A stretch of DNA of 64,000 bases from Acanthochromis polyacanthus (taxonomy: Eukaryota > Chordata > Actinopteri > Pomacentridae). The notes beneath the pieces were generated by a model, which was given only the letters and a program-made list of their open reading frames with translations, was not told the DNA's origin and made no database searches. Shown piece after piece: positions 12,170-26,900 of the stretch (the first letter of the stretch is position 1; each line of letters opens with the position of its first letter). The translations under genes and the position numbers were made by a program. Location of the stretch: the NCBI RefSeq assembly GCF_021347895.1, contig NC_067121.1, positions 17,991,962-18,055,961 on the forward strand, written 5' to 3'.

Positions 12170-12276
12170 TAAAACAATTCTAAATTATTTATCAAAAATA
12201 TTATTTAAGGTCCATTATTCATAAGCTCTGCAACAAAGCTGGTCCCACCTTCATCCGCTGAAAGTGTGAAACAACA

Positions 12277-12317
12277 CTATAACTCTTCGCTGATGTGACT
12301 GCCGTCTCTACAGTAGT
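12277..12317 (-). CDS. cnpy1: canopy gene: terminal coding exon
   Basis: After acceptor ATTTCAG|ACTACT the frame reads (D)[12 protein letters not shown] and stops at TAG (12279-12277). It supplies the sixth cysteine and a C-terminal SEEL in place of the HDEL/KDEL class. It is too short for ordinary ORF detection and is recognised from phase, the last cysteine and the retrieval-like terminus. Confidence 0.85.
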
Positions 12318-15300
12318 CTGAAATGAAAAACAGAACAGAACATCAGTGTTAAGGTTACTGACTTGCAGATAAATTAAACGTAGCACCATGTTCAATCATC
12401 TATGACAAAAATAGCCCAAACATTTAATTTGTTGTTTAAACAATTGATCTTGAGCATGTGTGGAAAATGGGACAGGTTGTGAGTAAAATGTCACTAACTA
12501 ACCCTGAAGCAGCTTGTTTGCTGCAGATTACTGATGGAACGCGTCAGCTTTTTAAAACTTCTTCTTTTAAATCAGAATATGAAATATTTAACTATTGATG
12601 TTGATGGTAAGAACTATTTGCTCCTGTCACACTTGTCCTCACTGTGGGCTCATTTATTTACATTGCACTGCAATATAAAGTCCAGCACCTCTATGGAAAC
12701 AACAACCATGACTAGATGTACAAACAACGCAGATATGTCTTTTTTTCTGCAGAATGACAGTCATCATTTTATTTCTCAGAAAAAACAACAAAAATATAAA
12801 AACCTGAGGTCAATATTTGCAAGTGCCCACAGGTGTTACCAACACTGAAGAAAATGATGACTCTACATGCTGTGTGTTTAATATTATTATATTCTACTAC
12901 TATTCAAAAGTTTGGGGTCACCCAGGCAATTTGTCTTAGACAGTAGTGCTACTGGCTACAGGCATGGAGTACATACAAAAACACTAGACGACATAAAAAC
13001 AGTTACATACATTAGCAGAGGTCGGCGACAAACCTAGCTGAGCACTAATTTTTGCTTCATATTTATTATGTTTAAAAGTTTGGGGTCACCTGGACAATTT
13101 CATGTTTTCCATGAAAACTCACACTTTTATTCATGTGCTAACATAACTGCACAAGGGTTTTCTAATCATCAGTTAGTCTTTCAACACCATTAGCTAACAC
13201 CATGTAGCATTAGAACACAGGAGTGATGGTTGCTGGAAATGTTCCTCTGTACCCCTATGGAGATATTTCATTAAAAATCAGCCTTTTCCAGCTAGAAAAG
13301 TCATTTGCCACACAAACAAAGCCTTGATTGTATTTCTGATTAATTTATTGCTGTCTTCATTGAATAAAAATGCTTTTCTTTCAAAAATAAGGACATTTCT
13401 AAGTGACCCCAAACTTTTGAATATATGGACTGTATACAGAATAATCTGATTCACAATTCTGAGCTTAGATTTTCAACAGAACAGCAAGTCACAGATGAGT
13501 AGCTGAGCGTCGGAAAGTTGAAAATCTGGCGCTTCTTTCTGTTTTCATTGCTTCTGGTTGGTAAATTGTGTCAATTTGGCAATTTAGACAAAAAACAAAG
13601 AATATGTCTTTAAAACCCAAGGCTGGGTTTTGGCGTTTACCAAACAATGTCTGGATTCATTCATTCATTCAGCTAGTTTCTTTATGGATTTCTTTAGTTC
13701 TGTTCTGTGTGTGTGTGTGTGTGTGTGTATGTGTGTTATGGAACATGTCAGAAAGTGGTGCTACCTGAGATTCGGTTGCATAACTCTTCATGCGCATTCT
13801 CCACGTCCTGGCTGAACACAGAGATGATGTCATCCTCCAGCTCCTCCACCACAGTCTCACACTGACACAAAAAACACAAGTGCAAGAAGAAAGACTTGGT
13901 ATGGGGGGGACTGGTGCTGAGGCGGCTCGACCATGCATACACAACACGCACACACACAAACAAAAGCTGTGTTTGTCACGTCTTTCGGCACAGTGGAGGG
14001 CACACCATTTGTAGGTCAGTCGTCATGTGTCCCTTCAGCCATTTTGACAACTCTGTGGTCACACGGTGAAACCACAGCTCTTCAGATTCAGTGGGAGCTT
14101 GATGGGAACCTGCAGTACCAGTTCTGACTATTTCTATTTCACGAGAGAATTTAGATTTTCATTTCTGAGATGGACCTCCTCAAGTAATCAGCGTCCTGAC
14201 AAGCAAAATGTAAAACCATGCATTTAACTGTGACTTTTGGGTGTAGCAGCAGCGAAAGGATTTTGGATTCTGGATATTAAACAAAGCACAGGGAGTGGCC
14301 ATTGTACATGTAGCACATGATGATTTCGTTTTCCTTGGGATTTGCAGTTCTCCGTGCTGTCTGTCTGTACAATAACAAATCATTTTAATTTTAAAAAGTG
14401 TGAGGTTAAACATTAATCTAGTTCACTGATCTCACTTTCATCCTGCATAGAAAACCTTTATCTAATTTACTATTCTGTCCTAATCCAAGCAGGATTTTTA
14501 TTTATCTATTTTACTTTTGTCCAAAAAAGTAAAGTCTAATACCTCTGTTACAAGGGAGCCCGGCTACAGAAAGAAATTGTGTGTTGTTTTTTGATCATAC
14601 AGAACCAATACACAATAAGTAAAACTGTTCTCTGCTGTTAACTTCACATGGTCAATAATATCAAATTAAAGCTGCAAAAATTGAAGTTGCATTCAAGAAA
14701 TTCAGATTTTTTGTTCCATTCATAAAAACCCCTGCCAACGCTTTAGTCACATGATGCAACTTTGAATGATGTGCTAATGCTAGCACCTACTACAAGTTCA
14801 TATGTAGACTAGTGACAATAAAGCGTTTGCTAATTGTGAATTCATACATTACTAAATTCAGAAACTGGTCCTTCTGCAGCACAAAATATTTTCGCCTACT
14901 GATGTAACTGTTGATTCAATCCACTGACAAAACTAACTCACTAACACATGGCGTTTTAAGTGAACAGTAAAAGAGGTGACATGTTTTTTTCATGGGAATT
15001 TTGGGATGGTTTGCCACTGCTACAGTGTGCATTTCATTTCTTTATTTATATGGATGGGACAGTGCATATTAATGAACATACAATCTCATACGTTTGCTGT
15101 AAATAAGCAATTTAGCACAAGGCTAATTTCCATCCATCATGTTGTCCCACACATAAAAGACAAACATACAGGGTTACAGGCGTATAAAAACAATATAGTA
15201 AAACAAAGATAATGAAGATAAATTAATTCTGGCTGGGTTAAACCTACCCTAAGGTGCTACTCTTTTAGTGAAGTGCTTTCTCGGTAGAGCCTGTCATACT

Positions 15301-17901
15301 GTGCGTATAGTTAAAGTGCCCAATTTTTAAAGTTCCTGATTTTCTCAATGTTCACAAGCGTGATTGTGAATCAGCCATGCCTTAATACTGACAAAGGGGT
15401 GTTTTCTTGTAGCTAGAGGTAAAGTATTCCAGTTTGTGCGACCTTTAATAGATAAGGCATTCTGTGCAAATAACGGCTTTTAAATTTTCCTTCATAGTCA
15501 CCCCTGGTGGCTGATCTTGTATTAGTAATGCCGTTTCTCTTTTCGATAAAATCCCCCAGGGGCGGTGGCACCATCATCTATAGATTAAACAAGCATTTTT
15601 AAATGATTTGAAATTCTCAAAAAATTCTCAGAAAATTGTTGAGACATGATGCTAGTAAAGAAAGAGGGCACTAAAACTACAGACTGCAAAGAATCCCAGA
15701 GACTTGGAAGTGAAAAATACGATTCCAGTATTTTTCCAACTTTCTGTTGTTGCAACGCTTTATCAGTGAACATGTGGGCAGTTATTTATTACAATATCAG
15801 CAATTACTAATTGTAATAATTATGTTCCATAATTAAGTTTAGTAAGTAGAAGAACAGCTCAGTTGAAAAATTGAATATGTATGTAGCACTTGCTGTTAGA
15901 ACAATATTACTATATAGACAGCAAGTATCAGGGTTTTACAGTAAAAGAAAAAAAAAAGAAATGCCCAGACAGTGCCATAAAGGCCTGGGTCTCAGAAGGT
16001 TTATGATGATTAAGAAAAGAGGGAAAATGTGACCACAATGCACTTCAAAGTAAAAAACATTGCTGGTTAGTGACAATTAACTATCTATAAGTTATGACAA
16101 TGTACATTCATTCCATGTACATACAATGTGTGTAGAACGTCTGTAAAAAATATTATCTAAAAAAAGTATCTACAAAGGATTGGCAGGGGACAAATAGTTT
16201 GCCCTCATCAGACTGTGATATTTGGAAGTTACTGTGTGGTACAGTAGTCTTACAACAACCCATAATATGTCCTGATTTTTTTTCGATTGCTTTTGATTAG
16301 ACAGTGCAACAGATGTTTCAAAGCAACCAATTCATGCAGGGTCATTACTAGAAATTCTTCCTGTTTTAAACCTGCAAACCAATTTTGGAAGAACTTATTG
16401 GAACACAGCCGGAAGCTCAGAAGAACTTTTCACACAAGCACATAGCTACATTAAGGTAGTCTGTAAATTCCTCCAACCTGCGTATGTCCCTAAAGTACTC
16501 CACAGTATTAATTACAGATAACACTCTGTATTTTAATGATACAGTTTTGTACTCACTGCAAATTTCAGGACGTTGGATGCCTCGGGCCCGTCAAACTGGA
16601 AGTTTTTAAAGTCCGGGAAACTGCTGGTGTCCGTACTGCTTCTGGGAGCAAACCTTATGTACTGTTTGTGCTGGGTGTCGGGGTCCACATGGAGGGCGTA
16701 GTCACTCATGCTGTTGCACACTCCATCCAAGAGCTCACTGAGGTGAGTCTCTGAGCGAGCGAACGGGACCTGGCCACACAATCCAGAGAGAGGAGGAAAA
16801 CATGGAGTGCACAAGTTGAGCTGTTTGGTGGCTTAGTGTAACGGCGTCCTCGGCTCTGGTGTCATGTGACATTACTCTTACTCTTCAGTGTTTCCTATAT
16901 TACCTTAATATGCATATTTCTATAACTTACATGCAGAGCAAACTGAAAACATGGTGTAAAAAACAAAGCCCTACGATATTCTTCCAAAGATGGCACCTGG
17001 ATGGACCCAACAACACTACACAGGTTACAGTGAGGAAAACAAAACCCTAAAGAAACCGTTGGTGGCGTCAGACCTCCTCAGTGTCTGGGTTGGCCCGGTG
17101 TCAGCTGTGTTACACCACAGGAATCTGTGCGGGTCAGCACGCTGACCTCTTGTTTCCGCTGGGTTTTCTCCATCCGCACTAATAAACCTCACCCTCCGAA
17201 CTCTGACTTTTAGCCCGCATGAATACCCTCCCCACCTCTCCATCCAACATCCGTGGCTCCATCGCTGCCTCCTCACCACCCCCCATCCCATCCGACTGCG
17301 TTGTGGCGGTGTCTAGACGGGTCAAAACAGGTGCAGCACTCTGCTCCCACCGTCCCCAGAAGGATATTGGGTGACAGGGGTGATGCCCAAGGGGTGAGGG
17401 GGCGAGGACGGGGCGGGTGAAAAGGGTGAAGTGGAGGGGGTGGGTCGGTGCTCTTTCCACCTCAAACAACCAAAGGGAGGGGTGGGTTTCCTGAAAAGGG
17501 TGGGGTAGGTGGAGGAGATGGCAGGAGCAGGAGGCCTCAACAGAAGCCAAGTGCAGGGTAAACAGCTCATCTCCTTAGTCCCCCCTGCGCTGCCTCCGCT
17601 CCGTCTTTAGGCCCATTCATCCCCCTCTATCCTCCAATGATCAAAGGAGGAAATCTTCCTTGTCTTCTTTGGTCAAAAGGTGGCAGGCTGGAGGTTGGGG
17701 TTAGAGAAAGAGAGTTTGGGGTGGGGGGTGTTGGGATAGTGTACGGCACAGAGAGGAAGAGGGGGGAGTGGATGAACTGAATTTTGTGACAATGTAGATA
17801 GAATATTCCCTGACCGCTTTTGTTTCTTTTCAGAACTGGCTGTGTTTTCTTCTGGGCCAAACCTACTGATTACATTAAATGCGCACACGCACGCACGCAT
17901 G

Positions 17902-17946
<45 letters not shown>

Positions 17947-20900
17947 TGAGATGTCACAAAATGACAAAGGGCCTCTCTGCCATCTGGTTTCCAGCAAATC
18001 CTTCCTCTGTGCCCCGTTTCTCTGCCTCGTCCTCTGCTTCTTGGTAGCAACAATAAATCAAACCAATTACTAATCCCTCTGCCGTTAAAGGTGAACCCAC
18101 CTGTGTAGCTTTGGATTCACTCAGCAGAAGACTTCTTGAGCTTGACAACACTGAGGAGAAGGGAAGGAAGTTGGCCAGTCAACAGGACGTGCTACAACAC
18201 AGGGCCAAAGGTTGGAGGGGCCAAGCAAAAGGGGATGTAGGTCATGTCGGCCAGTGACGATGAGGTTCACTTATCAATCAAATTTTGCTTGTGATGGCTT
18301 TGACACCAGTGGACACTTCATCCACTGAATTAGTAAAAGAAGTGATTTTGCCTGGTCTAGCATATTGCTAAGTCCAATTATATCGGAATTAGTTTTCTGA
18401 TTAATTAATCATTGTCATAAAAAAGTAGAAAACTGGACTCAGTGTGTGGGTGAGGTTGCATTTCTTAATGATGTTACACCTAAAAAATATACATAAGACT
18501 TCCTTTGTATATTGTAGCTAATCTGTCATGTGCCATAACCTTGTTCAGCAGTTTCTCTGACTCATGATTTCTGTGTATTAAGGGACATAGATCTCTAATA
18601 TTGAAAAAGTGCATTTTCTGTTATTACAGTAGGCATAATTACAGCTTCAATTAGTTATTTTAAGTCCAGAAAACAACTAAAAGACCAGACTTAAAAGTTA
18701 AGACAAATAAAACTAAAAAGATTTTAAGTAGTTTAGTTCAGCAGTGCATGTTTCAGTTTTAGTCATTTTATGCCTGTGGTGTCTGAGTCTCCTACTTCTT
18801 CATATATATATATATATATATATTTTTTTTTCCTCTCCTGCGAAAATGTTTCATAAAATAAATACATTAAATAAAGGTTCTACATGGATAATGCAAAAAT
18901 GAGAATTAAAAATAAACATTCTCAAATAAAAAATGACTTCCTTCAGGAGTGCATATTATTGATATGATTATTATTATTGTTAATAGCATGTATAAAGTAG
19001 CATTTGCATGTTGCCAATAGCTGAGCTAAAGCTAATTTTAAACATTTATACTATGTTCGGCATTGATAAATCTCTAATGGTGGCAGCACTTTAGTTGCCC
19101 AGTAAAATATTCTGACAGTAAACACAAAAATGTGATATTTGGGAGTTTTGCTCAGACAATATAGGACATTTGAGGACCTCACCTTGGAATCTGGGGCATT
19201 GTATTGTCTGTTCTTTTTTTTTTTTTCATTTTTGGAGGCCTTATTGACCAAATTAATAGATTCAATGTGAAAAATACAAAGGAGATTAACTAGTAATAAA
19301 AATGGGGATTGTTTGCCCATCAAGCAGTCATGTCTTGTGATATAATACTATAGGAGTTTAAAATTGAATCTCAAATTAAATGCTCAGTCTCATCCAAACA
19401 CCATGAAAAAAAAAAAAAAAAAAAAAATGGACTCATCTCCCCCTGCTCGACATGTCGGTCCATCTCCACCCGTGGGCTTGGGTCTGAGTCATTATCATGC
19501 CATGCTACAAAATGGTTTGGAATTAAACCCCTTCCTTGCCAGTCGGCGCTTCGTGAAAGGGAGCTGTCAATCACAGCGTTGTCTGAAGAATGGGGTGGGG
19601 GGGTGGGGTTGGTGTTGGTGGTGGGGTGCTACCGGTTGGGCCAAAGAATAGGCTTCTCAGGGATGCTATACTCCATTCAATTCCCATTGGACAGGGAGCC
19701 ATTATTGCACCACTGTGGACAGAAGCCTTTCAGTTTCATTGTACTATGGTGATATAGCATGATAAAGACCCATAAATTAATAATAATAATAATATTGTCA
19801 TCAAAGTAGCAAACAGAACGAGAAGCTAAAACGTCATTTTGACTTTTATACCACTGTAACCAAAGATTACTTAAAAAGAATGTACATGTTAAGAGATTGT
19901 ATTAGTGACTATAAAGCTTTATTGTCATAATACTTTGTGGTGACATCAAGGACAGTACTTTATAGCACAGGTAATAAAAAAGTGCAGGTAAGGGGAAGAG
20001 CAGCATGTTTTGCTACATACAAAAGTGGCTTTAAATACAGATAACAAAAATATATTTTATACAGTGATTAAAGTGGCAAAGCTTGTGTGCCTAATGACAA
20101 GATGTCTGTGGAGGTAGAGTGCGTGTGGTAAAAAATACCGGTCCTTGCAGATGTTTGATGATTTTGTAGAAGGAAAAAAATTTCAATGAAGATAACAATA
20201 AAAGAATCAGAAATACAGTCTAGACATTGCTGATGTGTTAATGAATATTCTAGCTGGAAACAGCTGATTTTTAATGGAACATCTACATAGGGGTACAGAG
20301 GAACATTTCCAGCTAATTGATGATTAGAAAACTCTTGTGCAATTATGTCGGCACATCAATAAAAGTGTGAGTTTTCCTGGAAAACCTGAAATGGTCTGGG
20401 TGACTCAAAACTTTTGAAATGGTGTGTCTCTGATGATGGTGCTGTCTTAGTCTTGAGTTAGCCAGTATAAATACTGTCCCAGTTTGAAAGGTCAGTTTAA
20501 GTAGGGTTTGATGGTAATAATATCACTTCATTGTGAAAAGAGAGAAATATTGAAGTGGTTTGCATTTAGCTGGCAATTTTGAGTATAAAAGATTCATCCA
20601 GGTGCTACCATAGACCACCAACAAATGACAGCCTTAATGTCTGCAATGCGGAAGAAGATGTGGAACAGCTGAGGCTTGGCATAGTGTTTAAAATCAATCG
20701 CACAACATCTTGTGAAAAATATTTTTTCACGAGCGAGCTTTCCTTTTTCATGAGGTCATATAGAGCAAGAAAGAAAGAAAACTCATTCACAATGTCATTA
20801 CCTTTTTAAATTATGCTTATATTTTTTTGAAATACCATATAACTTTGTTTTCGATTCAGAATTTAGGTTTTTATTCTTTTGATGAACAATATTTCCCATA

Positions 20901-23900
20901 AGCACTGGATGTCCATGAATACTGGGTGTTCTAGAATATAGAAAGTAACCCCCAGAGAAACACATTGTTTTCTGACTGATCAAAGAATGGCTAAATGTAA
21001 GATTTCAAGCAGATGGAACAGAGGCTAGTCTGGCTGTAGTCATGGCTCTCTAGAACAACGTAGAAACCGGACACGGTCAGTTTAGTTTAGCATGACTAGA
21101 AGGAGGGGTAATCTGCTCGGTTAGCTCCATCAAAAGGGAAAACTGAAGATTCGGGTTAGTCACATTCAGGAACTATTCTCAGTGGGAGGCCAATGAGAGA
21201 TCATAAGCCTGTTGCTGGGCATCAGGATCTCAAATGTGATCCTCTCTACAATGTCTGATGTTCAAAAATGCAACTATCAGCTTCTCTAAAGATCACTGAT
21301 TAACAAGTTGTATATTGTTGTTGTTTTTTTTTTAAATCTGATCACAAACAGAACTGTAAACAGAAATTTATGGATTTAGATCAAGTGGTAGAACTTCTTT
21401 TATGATGGACAACAGTGTGCAACTTTTTGAAGGTTTGTTATCAGAGTGAAGTATTTTTATTAGGTTGGGTAGCGCTAGTCTCACATAGCCCGACTTATCT
21501 CCACCGTATTGTGTCAGATATGGAGAGGAGAGGTTTGGCTACACCTCATCATTCTGCTACAAAGAAAATAAACACTCTGGCTAATTTTATTTCTTTACAT
21601 CAATCACAAACAAGATATGTGCTACCCAGTGGTGTATTCTTGAACACTGGAGGGTGCACACAGATTCAAACTTTTTAGATTCCAAACCACAGTTATGAGG
21701 AAAGGTTCCCTGATGGGCTTCCCACTGAGTAACAATGCCAGGACATGCCTTACCTCAAAATCTGTCTTTATTATAGTTGTGTTTCAGTATGTAGATTAAA
21801 GAAGCATGCTGGTAATCATTTCCTCATTCTTCCAATCTTTATATGAAGCTAGGCTAAATATGTTTTAATTTGGCGTTTCACACAAAGCTTTTTATGTCAA
21901 ACTCAGAAAGGCAGTTGTTAGGATGTTCAACTGTTCCTTTAAGAACCCAGGGAGAAAGAAAATGCAAAATGTCTGGGTTAAAAAAAAGACTCCATGTCAC
22001 CTCACTCACATTTCTGGGCCATGATATTATGTGTCACTGTTTGAGCATGCCATTGTGCATCTTCTCATTCTCAATGCATGACTTCCCACTGGTCACTATG
22101 AGATCAACTCACCACTCCAACTAAGTTCAATGTCTTTGGAGGCCTTAAATGTGTCATTGTTGCAGCAGGCAGGTTTAACTTTTGTGCCACAGAGCAGCCC
22201 CATGCCCCCAGGAAGTCCTACTGTGAGGAGGCCAAAGAGCAGAGACTTAAAACCTGCAAATCCTTCTCACTGATGGCATCTAAGCTGTGACATCCCTCCC
22301 TCTTCGATTCACACTAGGTCAAAAGCTGCTGAAAAGGAGGGAGCCGCGAGGGCATGGGATCAAGGTTTGGCTTCTTCTGTGGCTCAGTAACATTTGATTG
22401 ACCAAACAAAGCAACAGGTGGAGGTTAGTGTCAGCGAGGGGCAGAGGAGGAGCTCATCTCTGGAGGAACCACACCATCCTGGTTTGGTGAGAAGATTGAT
22501 AACAACTCCAAACTGATTTCACCAAAGACACTGATCTTGGGTGCAGTCAAGCACTAAGTTTCAATTAAAATTCTGTACTATCATGTCAAAAAGGAAAAAA
22601 AAAAATCAGGCTGTTTGGGAAATATTTTAACACCTTTCAAGGAAAAATCGAGGAGTAATGTTTCAATTACCAAAACGGCACAAACATGGGCCATTCTTGT
22701 GTTAAAGAACAATATTGTTATGGAGACTTTTACAGAGGCTATAGTTAAGTTCTTTATGAATTAATATTCAATGCTGTACATTTGACTCTAGAACTGTTCC
22801 ATTACTTCAGAACTTTGTACAGGATGGACGGGGGGTACTCAATGGAACACTGACCACCACAGATCAGTATAAATGTAACTTTTAGTTTACTAAATCATAT
22901 AGCTCTGTTTTGTAAAGGGGCACTAAACTAATGCTGCACATTAGGTCAACATTGCTCATGAGCTATACTGCTCTTCTGTAGGTTTTTTTACTTGAGGACT
23001 TCAGTTTCATGCAGCGTCTACTCCAATATACACTACCGTTCAAATGTTTGAGGTCACTTAGAAATGTCCTCATTTTTGAAAGAAAGCAATTTTTCAATGA
23101 AGATAACATTAAATGAATCCGAAGTACAGTCCTAGACATTGTTAATGTGGTAAATGGAAACGTCTGGTTTTATTTAGAATATCTCCATAGGGGTACAGAG
23201 GAACATTTCCAGCAACCATCACTCCTGTGTTCTAATGCTACACTGTGTTAGCTAATAGTGTTGAAAGGCTAACTGATGATTAGAAAACCCTTGTGCAATT
23301 ATGTTAGCACATGAATAAAAGTGTGAGCTTTCATGGAAACCATGAAATTGTCCAGGTGACCCCAAACTTTTAAACATAATAAATATGAAGCAAAAATTAG
23401 TGCTTAGCTAGGTGTGTCGCCGACCTCTGCTAATGTATGCAACTGTTTTTATGTCGTCTAGTGTTTTTTTTGTATGTACACCATGCCTGTAGCCAGTAGC
23501 ACTGCTGTCTAAGACAAATTTCCTGGAAGGGACAATAAAGTGTATCTATCCATCTGTCTATGTATCTATGTAGCTAAAGAGACATCTGGTTTCACTGGTG
23601 CATGTCTGTTAGTTTAACATGTTTTTAGATTGCAAGGTTTATAACTTTTCTGTCACTGATCACAGGTATATTCACTTTTGTTGCTTGAAGTTTCTACTTT
23701 GTGGCCTGTATTTTCAATGTGGTCTGAATTTGTTTTTGATTGTGTGTAAGAGGAAATACACTAACGCTAGTAAACTTCTGTTGGATGCTGTAACTAGCTA
23801 AACAAAACATTAATTCTGTAAATGTTGTTATTTAATGTCTATGCTCATGCAATAAATAACTTCATATGGTTGCAATTTAACAAGTTAAATAAGTTAATAA

Positions 23901-26900
23901 ATCATTCATGACATTGAACAATAAGTTAAAAACAGTGAAAAGGGTTAAGTTTCCATGTAGGAACTAAGGCTGCATGTTCTTGTTTCCGTTACGGATTTGA
24001 GTGACGGACAGCATAAATGGGAGAACAGGTTCACTTCCTGTGTCGAATTGGACATGTTTGAGAGAGTTTTTATGGACTCCAAAGGACTTTAAGAAGGAAA
24101 TTCTTTGATGACAGACGGCGCAACGAGGCATTGTTTATTTGTGCATGTTTTCTTTCACATCTGAACAGTTATTATTCTAAATTCTGTTCTTAAAATACTC
24201 TTACTATTCATGCACAATGCAGTTCTCGTGGCATGAGACTGGCATGTGTTTAAGGATGAAGTTGCTCCAAAGACTGTGAGGAATAAACGTCTGTTTCAAA
24301 AGAGCTGGTTGTGTCTGAAATCAAGTAATAAGTGACATGGGAAAATTTTACAGAACATTGCTTCGACGAGTCAGGATTTAGAATGCATCATAGTACAGAG
24401 ACAGCAATGGTGAAGGTCACCAATGACCTTCCAATGACTTCAGAAAGTGGACTAGTTTCTGTACTTGTTCTAATGGATCTCAGTGCTGCATTTGATACAG
24501 TAAATTAATGTTAACTAATTTGTTACAAACCTAATTACCCAACATGTTCAATTAGTTCAAAACAGACAACACTGAAATGAATGCTTCTATTCTCTTAATT
24601 CTCTTTTATGCTAGGTCCTTCAGCTAGTTTAAGACGCAGAGTGATACCGGTTTACCCCGGCTTCATTTCCCCATCTTGGTTCCAGAGACCGGAACATGTT
24701 ATTTGAATTAAGTGAACCTTGTGCATGCTTCCCTTAGGCAACGCTATTAGAAAGCACTGCATAAATTTCCATTGTAATGCAGATGACACCCAGTTACATT
24801 TATCCATACAGCCAAATGAAACCAGTCAGTTGGTCGAACTCCAGGCATGTCTGAAGGACATAAAGGACCTCGATGACCTGTCATTTTCTTCATTTAAATT
24901 CGGATAAACCTGAGGTGGATGTTTTTTCCCCTAAACACCTCAAACACATTATCTAACCAGATAGTTGCTCTAGATGGCACCTATCAGGCTCTGACATCAG
25001 TCTGAGGACAGTTTGCCCCACTCCTCAATGCAGAATTCTTTCAGCTGTGACATATTTGAGGGGTTTCTTGCATGTACAGTCCATTTCAAATCACCCTGCA
25101 GAATCTCAAGAAGATTTGGATCTGAGCTTTGATTCAGTCATTCCAGGACTCTCCATTTCTTAGTTTTCATTCATTTCTTGGTGGATTTACTGGTATGTTT
25201 TGGGTCACTGTCATGCTGCAGGATCCATTTCCGCTTCAGCTTTAATTTTTTTTTCACCGATGGTCTCACATGTTCCTCAAGCACCCTCTGATACACGGCA
25301 GAATTCATGGTGGATTCTGTGATGGTGAGCTGGCCAGGTCCTGCTGCAAAGCATCCCCAAGCCATGACACTTCCACCTCCATGCTTCATAGTTCACATAA
25401 AGTTTTATTCCTGGAATGCTGTATTTGGTTTACGCTAAACATGTCCTCTGGTGTGGTGTCCAAATAATTCAATTTTAGACTCATCTGTCCAAAGAACATT
25501 ATTCCAGAGAGAGTTAAGTTGTCAGCTCCTCTGTTGTGGAATCAGCTCCCAGTTTGGGTTCAGGAGGCAGACACACCTCTACTTTTAAGATTAGGCTTAA
25601 AAGTTTTCATTTTGATAAAGCTTATAGTCAAGGCTGCTCAGGATCACCTGACCTGTCCCTCAGTTATGCTGCTGTAGGTTTATACTGCTGGGGTATTCTC
25701 ATGATGCACTGGGCTCCTCTCCACTCTCTCCTCCATACAGTTATTTATCACCATTTCATGCCACTAAGTCTGTGTTCTCCTGAGGTCCCGTGTTTGTTCT
25801 CTGGATCTGGAGCTACACATCTCTGATTTGCAGAGGCTGGCCTCACCGAATTCCAAAATATTCATTGTTCTGTTTGTATTGCTTGTCTCTTCTCCATCTG
25901 CTATCACCACCCCAACCCCTCCTGTTATACCTCTCCCCGCTCATCTCCACTCTCACCCCAACTGGTCGAGGCAGATGGCCGCCTTCCCTGTGCCCGGTTC
26001 TGTCTGAGCCTTTTTCCACTCCCCATTTCATTTATTTATTTATGTACTGTTCCTTCCCACCGTTGCTGATTGTTTGCTCATAGGGAATCCAAAGGCAGCT
26101 TTGGATTGTTGAGTTCTCTGTTCTCTGTGTAGAATTTCTAGGGCCTGTGACTTACTACGCTAAGCGCTATGAGATGACGTGCTGTAAAGTCACACTATAT
26201 AAATAAAATTGAATTGAATTGAATTCTACCGAACAAATTGCAGAGATTCTTACTCCACAGGGTACTTCAAAAATTAAATTTTACATTTCCAAAAGACTTC
26301 CATAGCACTGGAAGACTCGATAAAAAACACAATATGAACAATCTGTGTTGCACAGGCTGAGTGTTCTCTTTTAGCTAGCTCCAAAACCAGCCTCTGCATG
26401 GCTGTAGCAAATCACTGTCAGTCATGTGAGTTCATGTGGACTAAATCCAAGTAAGACAGGTGAATGGTAAGACAATAGCATCTTAATGAGTGAACTGTAC
26501 CTTTTTGTCTTTAATGGTCCCATCAGGGTTGAGTCTAAAGCTGCCAACATTAATGGTTTTCTTTGGGTCCACCAGACTGATTGAGTAATTCAACTCATCC
26601 ACAATCGCCTTGCATGCTGGAAAACACAGTTAAACCTCAGTGATGACAACAAGAAAAGCTGCAGCTCACAGTTAGCAATTTACTACACATCAGTAAATAT
26701 ATGAATTGATAAGTCTTCCAACATTCTGCAGACATTTGATGACCTACAAGAGGCATGTCTAAAATATACTATCAGATGACACTCAGTGTCTGACACCATT
26801 TCGGACTATAGAAACAGATTGAAAATGTGGAGAAACAGAGGGGTGGAGTGACATGTACTCGGTTGCTGAACTAATTTTTTTTCATCCATGTGGCATGCCC

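Noticed and set aside
17179..17570. Two minus-strand frames of 82-123 residues
   Set aside because: Pro/Ser-rich reading of the G-rich intronic block; no motif, and located inside canopy intron 3 without splice support.
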